From Candidatus Latescibacterota bacterium (lineage in GTDB: Bacteria > JAAXHH01 > JABIQT01), in NCBI GenBank assembly GCA_018667995.1, contig JABIQT010000835.1, positions 1 to 12,095 on the forward strand: 12,095 bases of DNA, given 5' to 3'. A program made the position numbers and the translations under genes. The notes beneath the pieces were generated by a model. That model did no database searches. It had not been told where the DNA came from and worked only from the letters and a program-made list of their open reading frames with translations. Below, piece after piece: positions 5,982 through 12,095 of this stretch; positions within the stretch are counted from its first letter, which is position 1; every line of letters begins with the position of its first letter.

Positions 5982-6893
5982 ATGTTGCCTATCCGGGGTA
6001 TGGTACCCGTGCTACCCACTCCCTTTGATGGTGCCGAAGAAATAGATGCCCCTAGTCTTGGCCGCGTTATTGACTACTGCATCGACCATGGTGCAGCGGC
6101 GGTGTGTCTCCCCGCCTATGGGGGTGAATTCTACAAACTCTCAGATGCAGAGCGCATCGATGTGGTCCGTCTGGCTGTAAACCATTCCAACGGTCGGATT
6201 CCTGTAATCGGCCAGGCCAACCATCCCTCAAGTCGCATTGCGATTGACTTGGCGCTGCAGATGCAGGACATTGGCGTTGATCTAATCAGCGTTGCCGTGC
6301 CACGTGTGTTTGGCCTCGGGGAGGACGATCTTCTTCGCTATTTCATTCCGCTGTCAAACGCGCTCTCAGTTCCGTTGCTGATTCAAGACTTCAATCCAGG
6401 CGGACCAACGGTAGGGCCGCAGTTCGCGAAACGGCTACACGAGGAATGTCCCAATTTCAGGTATCTAAAGCTCGAAGAACCTATGATGGGCTCCAAAGCC
6501 GCAGGAATCATCGAGGCTACAGCGGGGGGCGTGTCCGTACTGGAAGGTTGGGGCGGTATGTACATGCTCGAACTCATCCCCTCGGGTATATGCGGTGTCA
6601 TGCCGGGCGTGGCTGCGTTTCCGGTTCTGGACCGGGCGTATCGCTTGCATATCGACGGAAATATACAGGCAGCCTATGAGGTATTCTCACGTATACTACC
6701 TTTTATTGTTTACCAGCTCCAACATATGGAGTTGTATCTGAATTCCGAGAAACGCATACTGCACAGGCTTGGATTACTTGACAAACCACAGATTCGTGAA
6801 GCAGCTCTCTCACTGGATCCGGCTGTCATAGAGTACGGCGATTTCCTAATTGATCGCGTCATTGAAGTGTTGGACGGTTCGAACGATTTCTGA
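5982..6893 (+). CDS. DapA superfamily (dihydrodipicolinate synthase-like) lyase
   Basis: TIM-barrel class I aldolase/lyase of 303 residues, the usual family length. Members form a Schiff base with a 2-oxo acid and make or split a carbon bond. The Schiff-base lysine is Lys163 in FRYLKLEEP. The GTTGE motif that binds the 2-oxo acid carboxylate in DapA is here AYGGE (45-49). The catalytic tyrosine region, normally YNVP, reads IQDFNPGG (Q135-D136-F137-N138-P139), so the proton-relay Tyr is absent. This makes true lysine biosynthesis unlikely. A sugar-acid lyase such as a 2-keto-3-deoxy acid aldolase fits the neighbours: the mutarotase lies 33 bp upstream and the epimerase is in the same operon. 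Reaction and substrate are inferred, not shown. Confidence 0.9.
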   Translation: MLPIRGMVPVLPTPFDGAEEIDAPSLGRVIDYCIDHGAAAVCLPAYGGEFYKLSDAERIDVVRLAVNHSNGRIPVIGQANHPSSRIAIDLALQMQDIGVDLISVAVPRVFGLGEDDLLRYFIPLSNALSVPLLIQDFNPGGPTVGPQFAKRLHEECPNFRYLKLEEPMMGSKAAGIIEATAGGVSVLEGWGGMYMLELIPSGICGVMPGVAAFPVLDRAYRLHIDGNIQAAYEVFSRILPFIVYQLQHMELYLNSEKRILHRLGLLDKPQIREAALSLDPAVIEYGDFLIDRVIEVLDGSNDF

Positions 6894-6916
6894 AACTCCA
6901 GATTGAAAGGTCATAC

Positions 6917-7942
6917 GTGGCAGTAGAGCATTCAGACGCCCAAGTTTTGAGCACCGACGACCATATACTGATCTCGAAGGTAGTCGATGCCCTGCAAGCT
7001 TCCAATCGGTCAGATGCGCCCCAGCTTGAACACTCCATAAAGGCCTCCATTGACAATCTTCAGAGGCTCGCTTCATTAATGATGGATTACCCGTCCACCC
7101 GCCAAAGTCAAAAGCTCGGACAGGACACGCGCGACCATAGTACCCTCATTGAGGCCCTATCGAAAGCCACGCCATTCACGACCGACCTGGTCCTACCCAT
7201 GCGGGTAATGGTCGGACAGACCTACCTGATGGCTCGTCTCAATTTCTTTCGTTTGTTACTTCGCGTAGCCCGGGAAACGGGATCCGTAAAGAGCCTCGAA
7301 AATGACGTTATGGAGCGAATCAGCCAGAACATCCATGCCCGCGTCATTGAAATACTGCTCCAGTCCATTGTGGGGGACAACACCGTAGAACAGTCGGTCC
7401 GTGCGAAGGGCGCGGAAGCACTTACGCTGGTTTGGGAAGATCGGATCTCAAGCGGTTTGGAAACTTTTCGCCCCGTACTGGAAGCAACCTGGGAGGCGAG
7501 ACGCAAAATATCGGTCCAACTGGGTACCTTTATGGGTGTATCCGAGATATTCTCTCTCTTGGGAGAAGGCTGCGACTTTCGGTTCATAGACTATTTCGGT
7601 CGGGGTATCTGCTCTCAGGAGGAGCAACAGGCCCTTGAGGAGTTCCTGTTCGGAATGTCAAAGGAGAGAATTGATTCTCTCAAGGTCAAAATGGTCGAGA
7701 CGGAGTCCACGGTCACAGATCCGCTTGAATCCCCCGACGCCCTGAATGCTTCGTATCTGGATCACCATTCTCTCACTGATTTTGTCACCCGATTGTATCT
7801 CTTCTTTGTAAAGAGGCATTTGGAAGCCATGACACGCCGGGTAAGTGGCGCTCCGGGCCCCAAGCGTACTGCTGAGGAGTACGTTATGATCTACTTCTTA
7901 AGTCAGGATCAACCCATGGGGCCGTCTGATGACTCTCCTTAA
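6917..7942 (+). CDS. Unrecognised all-helical protein, possibly HEAT-like
   Basis: A 341-residue protein I do not recognise. It starts with GTG, supported by GAAAGG 6 nt upstream, and sits 23 bp after the DapA-like gene and 14 bp before the PhyH gene, so it belongs to the operon. There is no signal peptide, no convincing membrane helix and no cysteine cluster. It looks almost wholly alpha-helical and charged. The stretch EQSVRAKGAEALTLVWEDRI has the spacing of a HEAT/ARM repeat helix pair, which is inference. Residues 90-120 (LVLPMRVMVGQTYLMARLNF) are amphipathic and may be a core or membrane-touching helix. The codon pattern and lack of stops show a real gene. It might be a scaffold or regulator for the pathway enzymes, but no function is assigned. 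Confidence 0.85.
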   Translation: MAVEHSDAQVLSTDDHILISKVVDALQASNRSDAPQLEHSIKASIDNLQRLASLMMDYPSTRQSQKLGQDTRDHSTLIEALSKATPFTTDLVLPMRVMVGQTYLMARLNFFRLLLRVARETGSVKSLENDVMERISQNIHARVIEILLQSIVGDNTVEQSVRAKGAEALTLVWEDRISSGLETFRPVLEATWEARRKISVQLGTFMGVSEIFSLLGEGCDFRFIDYFGRGICSQEEQQALEEFLFGMSKERIDSLKVKMVETESTVTDPLESPDALNASYLDHHSLTDFVTRLYLFFVKRHLEAMTRRVSGAPGPKRTAEEYVMIYFLSQDQPMGPSDDSP

Positions 7943-7956
7943 GGTAAGGTAGTGGT

Positions 7957-8739
7957 ATGTTGGATGTGGACCTTATAGCCAGTAGCGACGTTGATCGGGC
8001 GGTAACCACGTTTCACCGTGAGGGATTTGTAGCTGTGAGCGGTGCGCTCTCCAAGGAGCAACTGACGCTCGCCCAGGCGGGCGCCCGGCGCGTAATCGAG
8101 GAGCAGACCGCAGCCATACCCCTTGTGGAGGCGAATCGGGGATTTGCACGCTATTCGTTCGGTCAACAGATTCATCATCCCGAATGGCAGCAACTTATAG
8201 ATCTTCCTGCAGTCCTGCCCATTCTGGAGCGCATCTGGGGTAGTGCGGACTTCAATTGCACAGGAGCGGGAGGCGACTACTCCCTTCCCGGTGCCAAAAT
8301 CCAGCATCTGCACGCCGACATAGGTGACTTTTTCAACGACCCGCTAGGTCAGGTGACCTCTTTCGATGTGCCGGCTCCACATATCGTGATCAACTACCTA
8401 ATGGTTGATTTTCACGAGAAAAATGGAGCCATACGTTTTATTCCTTGTACGCAGCGAAACCGCCAGGCACCGCCTGCTCTTGACGAGGAACCCGATTGGA
8501 TGAAGAAATCCTTCGTTTGCGCCCCGGCAGGCACCGCGCTGATCCGGGATGTCCGATGCTGGCACGGCGGAACAGCAAACAGATCCGATGAGGTCCGTCC
8601 CATGACCAGTGCGGGTTATTTCGCTCCCTGGTATTATCGTAGAATACAGGAACCTCGAATGAGTCGTTCCGTCTATGAGAATCTCTCGAAGAACGCCAAA
8701 GATCTATGTCGTTTAATGGTAGACCCTCAACTCGGTTAA
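7957..8739 (+). CDS. Phytanoyl-CoA dioxygenase (PhyH) family protein
   Basis: Fe(II)/2-oxoglutarate-dependent oxygenase of 260 residues. The iron ligands are HxD in HLHADIGD (His119, Asp121) and the distal histidine in CWHGGTANRS (His203). Arg214 in EVRPM fits the 2-oxoglutarate anchor. The N-terminal FHREGFVAVSGALS strand-helix and the NGAIRFIPCTQ segment are typical. AAGG lies 7 nt before the ATG. Its place between the helical unknown and the epimerase-like gene, with gaps of 14 and 16 bp, suggests a hydroxylation or oxidative dealkylation step on the operon's substrate, for example removal of a methyl or alkyl group from a modified sugar. That is inference. It differs clearly from the 410-1210 paralogue around the active site. 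Confidence 0.92.
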   Translation: MLDVDLIASSDVDRAVTTFHREGFVAVSGALSKEQLTLAQAGARRVIEEQTAAIPLVEANRGFARYSFGQQIHHPEWQQLIDLPAVLPILERIWGSADFNCTGAGGDYSLPGAKIQHLHADIGDFFNDPLGQVTSFDVPAPHIVINYLMVDFHEKNGAIRFIPCTQRNRQAPPALDEEPDWMKKSFVCAPAGTALIRDVRCWHGGTANRSDEVRPMTSAGYFAPWYYRRIQEPRMSRSVYENLSKNAKDLCRLMVDPQLG

Positions 8740-8755
8740 CACCGGGAAGGAAATC

Positions 8756-9583
8756 ATGATAAAACTAGGCTGCATGTCCCTTAGCTATAACAAAGCAATA
8801 AGCGAAGGTCGTATGACGCTGGAATCTTTCATCGATACGGCCTACGGCATGGGATTGGATGGAATAGATCTTCACACCCGTGCTATTGCATCCATGGACG
8901 ATGCCTATCTACGCGACATCCGAATGAGATGCCTGAAACGTGGGCTTGCAATTTCCTACATCGGTATCAGTAATAACTTCGGCAAGCCCGAGGCAGACCT
9001 TGATGCAGAAGTCGATATGGTCAAGGGTTGGATTGACGTAGCCGAGCGAATGAGAATCCCTCTGGTAAGGATTTTTGCCGCGTGGGAGCGTGATGAGAAG
9101 GACCCGGATACGCTCTGGGCCAGAATGATATCCTGCATAAAGGAAGTGGCTGATTATGGCGGTAAAAAAGGTATCGTGGTGGGGTTGCACAATCACAATC
9201 ACGGCTGTGTCACGCGCACAGCCGATGATGTGCTGCGAATCCTATCTGAAGTAGATCACCCTTACTTTTCGCATATACTGGACACCGGTCAATATGTGGG
9301 TTCCCCAGGTGCATCCGGCGCGAATGGCGTGGAGGATCCGACCCACGATTTCTACGGTAGCATCGGCAAGTCCGCCCCCCATGCCGTGCACGTACGTGCG
9401 AAGATATATCGCATACAGAGCGGCGAAGAGGCATGGCTCGATTACCCCAGAATCATTAAGATCCTCAGGGATGTGGAGTATAATGGCTGGATGTCCATCG
9501 TTTACGAAGGTCAGGCAGTCGAGGCGGAGGAAGAGGCCGTCCCGAAAGCGGTCCGGTATCTGAGAGGGCTTCTGAAAGAATAG
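8756..9583 (+). CDS. Sugar phosphate isomerase/epimerase-like TIM barrel (AP_endonuc_2)
   Basis: A 275-residue xylose-isomerase-like TIM-barrel protein; the family includes sugar epimerases, inosose dehydratases and related metal enzymes. Expected ligands are visible: Asp176 in HILDTGQY, His212 in HAVHVRAK and Glu251 in IVYEGQ. The first ligand, usually Glu in an ENHG motif, is replaced: the segment reads GLHNHNHG, with His147 at the Glu position. GGAAGG lies just upstream of the ATG. It is the last operon gene and ends 12 bp before a strong terminator stem. In this setting it probably isomerises or epimerises the sugar or keto-sugar handled by the mutarotase and the DapA-like lyase. The exact reaction cannot be told. 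Confidence 0.9.
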   Translation: MIKLGCMSLSYNKAISEGRMTLESFIDTAYGMGLDGIDLHTRAIASMDDAYLRDIRMRCLKRGLAISYIGISNNFGKPEADLDAEVDMVKGWIDVAERMRIPLVRIFAAWERDEKDPDTLWARMISCIKEVADYGGKKGIVVGLHNHNHGCVTRTADDVLRILSEVDHPYFSHILDTGQYVGSPGASGANGVEDPTHDFYGSIGKSAPHAVHVRAKIYRIQSGEEAWLDYPRIIKILRDVEYNGWMSIVYEGQAVEAEEEAVPKAVRYLRGLLKE

Positions 9584-9595
9584 TCAGTTCGGGGT

Positions 9596-9625
9596 GCCTG
9601 CCGAATCCACAGTTATTCGGCAGGC
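9596..9625. terminator. Convergent hairpin terminator
   Basis: GCCTGCCGAAT (9596-9606) and ATTCGGCAGGC (9615-9625) form a perfect 11-bp GC-rich stem with an 8-nt loop. It lies 12 bp past the epimerase stop and contains the last codons and stop of the convergent Fe-S gene. On the + strand a T-rich stretch (ATTGTTTC) follows, giving a fair intrinsic terminator. On the - strand no T-run follows, so termination in that direction is less sure. Confidence 0.75.
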
Positions 9626-11697
9626 AGATTGTTTCTGGCAACCAACTGGGCAATATCCATTACCTGTATTTCCTCATCCTTATCCAGGGCTTTGAGACCG
9701 TCATTGACCATAATCCGACAGAACGGGCATGCGGTGGCTATTGTCCCGGCGCCAGTTTCTACTGCTTCTGATGTTCGGTTCACATTTACCCGATCGCCGG
9801 ACTCCTCCATCCACATCTGTGCCCCGCCAGCTCCACAGCAGAAGCTCTTTTCGCGGGTGCGCGGCATTTCAGAAATCTCTTCGCCTGCTGCCTGTCTGAC
9901 AACGTCTCTGGGGGCCTCATATTCGTCATTCCATCGTCCCAGATAACACGGATCGTGGTACGTGACACCGCCTTCAATCTTACCGTCGCCTTTCAACTTT
10001 CCGTCTCTGATGAGTTCCTGGATGAACTGCGAATGATGGACGACTTCGTAGCTGCCTTCAAACTGAGGGTACTCGTTCTTGAAACTATGTAAACAGTGCG
10101 GGCACGATGTCAGGATTTTCTTCACATCGTATTGCTTGAAAGCCTCGATATTCTGCTCAGCCATTGTCTGGAACAGGTATTCATTTCCCGCCCGGCGGGC
10201 CGCATCACCCGTACATCCTTCCTCATTACCCAACACAGCATAATCGACTCCAGCTTGGTTCAGCAATGAAATCAAAGCCCGCGTAGTCTTCTGCCCCTCA
10301 GGGTCGAAGCTGCCAGCGCAGCCAACCCAGACAAGATATTCCGCCGTTCCTTTTTCGGCCATTATCGGAACATCCAGGTCCTTTGCCCAGTCCATTCGGC
10401 TCTCAGCTCCCATTCCCCAGGGATTAGAGTTTGTTTCCATACCGCGGAACATTCGTCCCAATTCATTCGGTATTCGGCCCTCGGTGAGCGTCAGATGGGT
10501 ACGCATCTGGACAATGGCAAGAGGCTGCTCAATAAAGACGGGACAAGATTCCTCGCAGGCCCCACATGTGGTACAAGCCCACAATGCCTCTTCCGAAACA
10601 CGTCCGCCCACCATAGGGGGCTGCTCCGCGAGCATATCCAGTATCGTCTGTTCCTGCTCATTGGGGCTCAGACCCTCAATTTCATCATCTCCACTGGTAT
10701 TCACGCCCGACCGAATCTGGATGAGCCCTTCGCCCCTCGCTTTCATTTCGTCCCGCATATCATGGATGATCTTCATGGGGCTGAGTGGCTTTCCGGTGAC
10801 GTAAGCCGGACAATTGTTAGTGCACCGAGCGCATTCGGTACAGGCATAGCTATCAAGCAACGCCTTCCAGTCAAACTGTTCATAGCGTCCCGCACCCCAT
10901 TGGTCCATATCTTCGAGATCCACCTTCGGTAGAATTCCTTTCTGCGCCTTTCGGCGGAGCAGGATATTGGGTAATGAACCGAGAAGATGGAGGTGTTTGG
11001 AGTAGGGTATATAATTGAGAAAGAAGAGGATGATAATCACGTGCACCCAGTAAGCAGCAGAGGCTACAGTGTGCGCGCTACCGTGAGAAAAGGTCTCTGC
11101 TATCCTGCCGAACTGTGCGGACACGGGCATGTATTCAGGTGATCCCGGTGGCCCCATTATGGCTGCCACTAAAGCCGGATCTCCACCGGATTTCACCGGA
11201 AAATGGAATCCGTGACTCACGAAATGTGACAGACAGAGCATTCCGATCATACCAAGAATCAGTCCGGCGTCCGCGCTCATGGGTATCAGGTTCGGCCGCA
11301 GAACTATCCTGCGGAAAAGAGCATAGAGAATCATGACAAGAACTACGAGATTCACCACATCTAAGGTCGCTTTGAACACCGCATTGAATGTAGACCCAAA
11401 CAGCTCAAACGATAGTGTGGGAATCAGCCCGTTTATCAAGATCTCAACCGTACCAGCTACGATCACCCAGAAACCCCAGAATATCAACAGATGATGCCAG
11501 CTTGTAGCTTCTCGCGCCACAGATCGCTGGAGGAAAAAGTAATTGACCACATCGACAATTCGTGCCCCCCATTGATCCCAGATCCTGTCAGCGGGCCGAC
11601 CACGCATCATTTTCCTGATCATCCGCTGAACGGTCCAGGCGAAACCCGAAAATGAGGCGAGTATCAAAACAAAGAAAATTATGGTTGTCATGGACAT
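9613..11697 (-). CDS. Membrane Fe-S oxidoreductase, NarI-like cytochrome b fused to ferredoxin and CCG domains (ETF:menaquinone oxidoreductase type)
   Basis: A 694-residue integral membrane protein. Residues 5-230 hold about five membrane helices with heme-ligand-type histidines (H68/H69, H158/H162, H219, H235/H237), like the nitrate reductase gamma subunit. Two [4Fe-4S] ferredoxin motifs follow: C286/C289/C292/C296 and C375/C378/C381/C385. Two CCG-type cysteine domains come next: C460, C495 (EEGCTGD), C532, C535, then C584, C620, C621, C657, C660. This is the HdrD/GlpC-like layout of the enzymes that pass electrons from electron transfer flavoprotein to menaquinone in beta-oxidation. That role is established for the family and inferred here, as no etfAB genes are in the window. 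The start at 11697 is set by GAAAGGA 6 nt upstream and by the promoter; a GTG at 11790 would lie before the transcription start. Confidence 0.9.
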   Translation of the reverse strand: MSMTTIIFFVLILASFSGFAWTVQRMIRKMMRGRPADRIWDQWGARIVDVVNYFFLQRSVAREATSWHHLLIFWGFWVIVAGTVEILINGLIPTLSFELFGSTFNAVFKATLDVVNLVVLVMILYALFRRIVLRPNLIPMSADAGLILGMIGMLCLSHFVSHGFHFPVKSGGDPALVAAIMGPPGSPEYMPVSAQFGRIAETFSHGSAHTVASAAYWVHVIIILFFLNYIPYSKHLHLLGSLPNILLRRKAQKGILPKVDLEDMDQWGAGRYEQFDWKALLDSYACTECARCTNNCPAYVTGKPLSPMKIIHDMRDEMKARGEGLIQIRSGVNTSGDDEIEGLSPNEQEQTILDMLAEQPPMVGGRVSEEALWACTTCGACEESCPVFIEQPLAIVQMRTHLTLTEGRIPNELGRMFRGMETNSNPWGMGAESRMDWAKDLDVPIMAEKGTAEYLVWVGCAGSFDPEGQKTTRALISLLNQAGVDYAVLGNEEGCTGDAARRAGNEYLFQTMAEQNIEAFKQYDVKKILTSCPHCLHSFKNEYPQFEGSYEVVHHSQFIQELIRDGKLKGDGKIEGGVTYHDPCYLGRWNDEYEAPRDVVRQAAGEEISEMPRTREKSFCCGAGGAQMWMEESGDRVNVNRTSEAVETGAGTIATACPFCRIMVNDGLKALDKDEEIQVMDIAQLVARNNLPAE

Positions 11698-11703
11698 CGG
11701 ACG

Positions 11704-11710
11704 TCCTTTC
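11704..11710 (-). promoter_or_regulatory. Ribosome binding site deciding the Fe-S oxidoreductase start
   Basis: GAAAGGA on the minus strand ends 6 nt before the ATG at 11697. The in-frame GTG at 11790 has only a weak AGAG before it. Confidence 0.65.
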
Positions 11711-11775
11711 TCCAGGCTGTAGACTCGAAGGCTCGCGCCGTAAGGTGCCAGATCCATCGGGTCATAATTGAGCAA

Positions 11776-11804
11776 AATATAGTCCCCCACTCTCTGCGTG
11801 TCAA
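11776..11804 (-). promoter_or_regulatory. Near-consensus sigma70 promoter of the Fe-S oxidoreductase
   Basis: On the minus strand TTGACA (11804-11799) is a perfect -35. A 17-bp spacer follows, then TATATT (11781-11776), five of six to consensus. Transcription would begin near 11769, giving a leader of about 70 nt to the ATG at 11697. The gene is probably the first of its transcript. Confidence 0.75.
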
Positions 11805-12095
11805 CGTATCAGAAAGCACCTATTCTGTGACAGTGAGCCGTTCGGAATCAGCCCTTTACAGATCTCAGCCATGCCTATAGCTTACTCGCCTGAGCACACA
11901 CCAATTCGTCCAACTTAGTCTTGCCGGGACGAACCTTTTTCTGCCAAAATCAGAGGATACTTCCATGTCAACGGCCTGGGAGCTCTTGCTGGCGCAAAGG
12001 ACGGACCTGTCGACGTCATCAGGCACGCTTGAGGCCCCGCAGATGCCGTACGTCGAGGCGCCGGCCTGAGCCTGTAGTATGATTAGGGCAACGCA
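11805..12095. other. Right-end stretch, 291 bp, no convincing gene
   Basis: Upstream of the Fe-S gene promoter I see no recognisable gene or RNA. On the minus strand, 24 codons ending in a TAG at 11875-11877 read like protein (RPGKTKLDELVCAQASKL), but a TGA at 11950-11952 closes the frame and no start exists. A small + strand ORF is listed separately. The last 110 bases are visibly more GC-rich than the rest. Confidence 0.45.
11965..12069 (+). CDS. Possible small ORF of 34 residues
   Basis: ATG with AGAGGA 7 nt upstream opens a 34-residue frame, MSTAWELLLAQRTDL and onward, ending in TGA. The ribosome site is good, but the peptide matches nothing I know and its base composition is more GC-rich than its neighbours. 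It may be a leader peptide, a small protein, or chance. Confidence 0.2.
   Translation: MSTAWELLLAQRTDLSTSSGTLEAPQMPYVEAPA

Noticed and set aside
11870-11960. A programmed frameshift joining minus-strand frames at an A-run near 11935-11940
   Set aside because: Only five A residues are present, not a full A-AAA-AAG slippery heptamer, and neither joined frame has a start or a known family.
1-12095. CRISPR arrays, tRNA or rRNA genes, insertion sequences
   Set aside because: No spaced direct repeats, no cloverleaf, no rRNA-like stretch and no transposase or paired terminal inverted repeats were seen.

Overview
The window looks like bacterial chromosome with mid-range GC by eye, dense genes and short intergenic gaps. 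It carries a mostly catabolic set: two divergent phytanoyl-CoA dioxygenase (PhyH) paralogues, an aldo/keto reductase, a PIG-L deacetylase, an L-rhamnose mutarotase, a DapA-type lyase, a xylose-isomerase-like TIM-barrel epimerase, an M24 peptidase and an exporter-type MFS protein. A large membrane Fe-S oxidoreductase lies at the right. This mix of many PhyH, PIG-L and sugar-epimerase genes resembles environmental lineages such as Poribacteria, Latescibacterota or Planctomycetes. That placement is a weak inference from gene content only; there is no rRNA or marker gene here.

Left third (1-3685). The 3' end of an M24 peptidase (+) converges on a leftward block transcribed in the order aldo/keto reductase, MFS exporter, PhyH. 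The gap between the reductase and the MFS gene holds a nested palindrome that could be an operator. The MFS reading frame has no ATG, GTG or TTG where its homology begins.

Centre (3686-5627). A good sigma70-type promoter drives a rightward group: a PIG-L deacetylase with a changed active-site motif, then a DUF4258/DUF2283 pair that looks like a toxin-antitoxin module. About 400 bp without a convincing gene follow.

Right-centre (5628-9625). This is a tight five-gene rightward operon with 14-33 bp gaps: RhaM-like mutarotase, DapA-superfamily lyase, an unrecognised all-helical protein, PhyH dioxygenase and sugar-phosphate isomerase/epimerase-like enzyme. It ends at a perfect 11-bp stem terminator. 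The set suggests uptake and breakdown of a deoxy-sugar or sugar acid, with an oxidative PhyH step, and is the best candidate here for an undescribed pathway.

Right end (9613-12095). A leftward gene encodes a fused cytochrome b / ferredoxin / double CCG-domain protein of the ETF:menaquinone oxidoreductase type. A near-consensus promoter shows that its start is the internal ATG at 11697, not the GTG at 11790. The last 300 bp hold only one possible 34-residue ORF.
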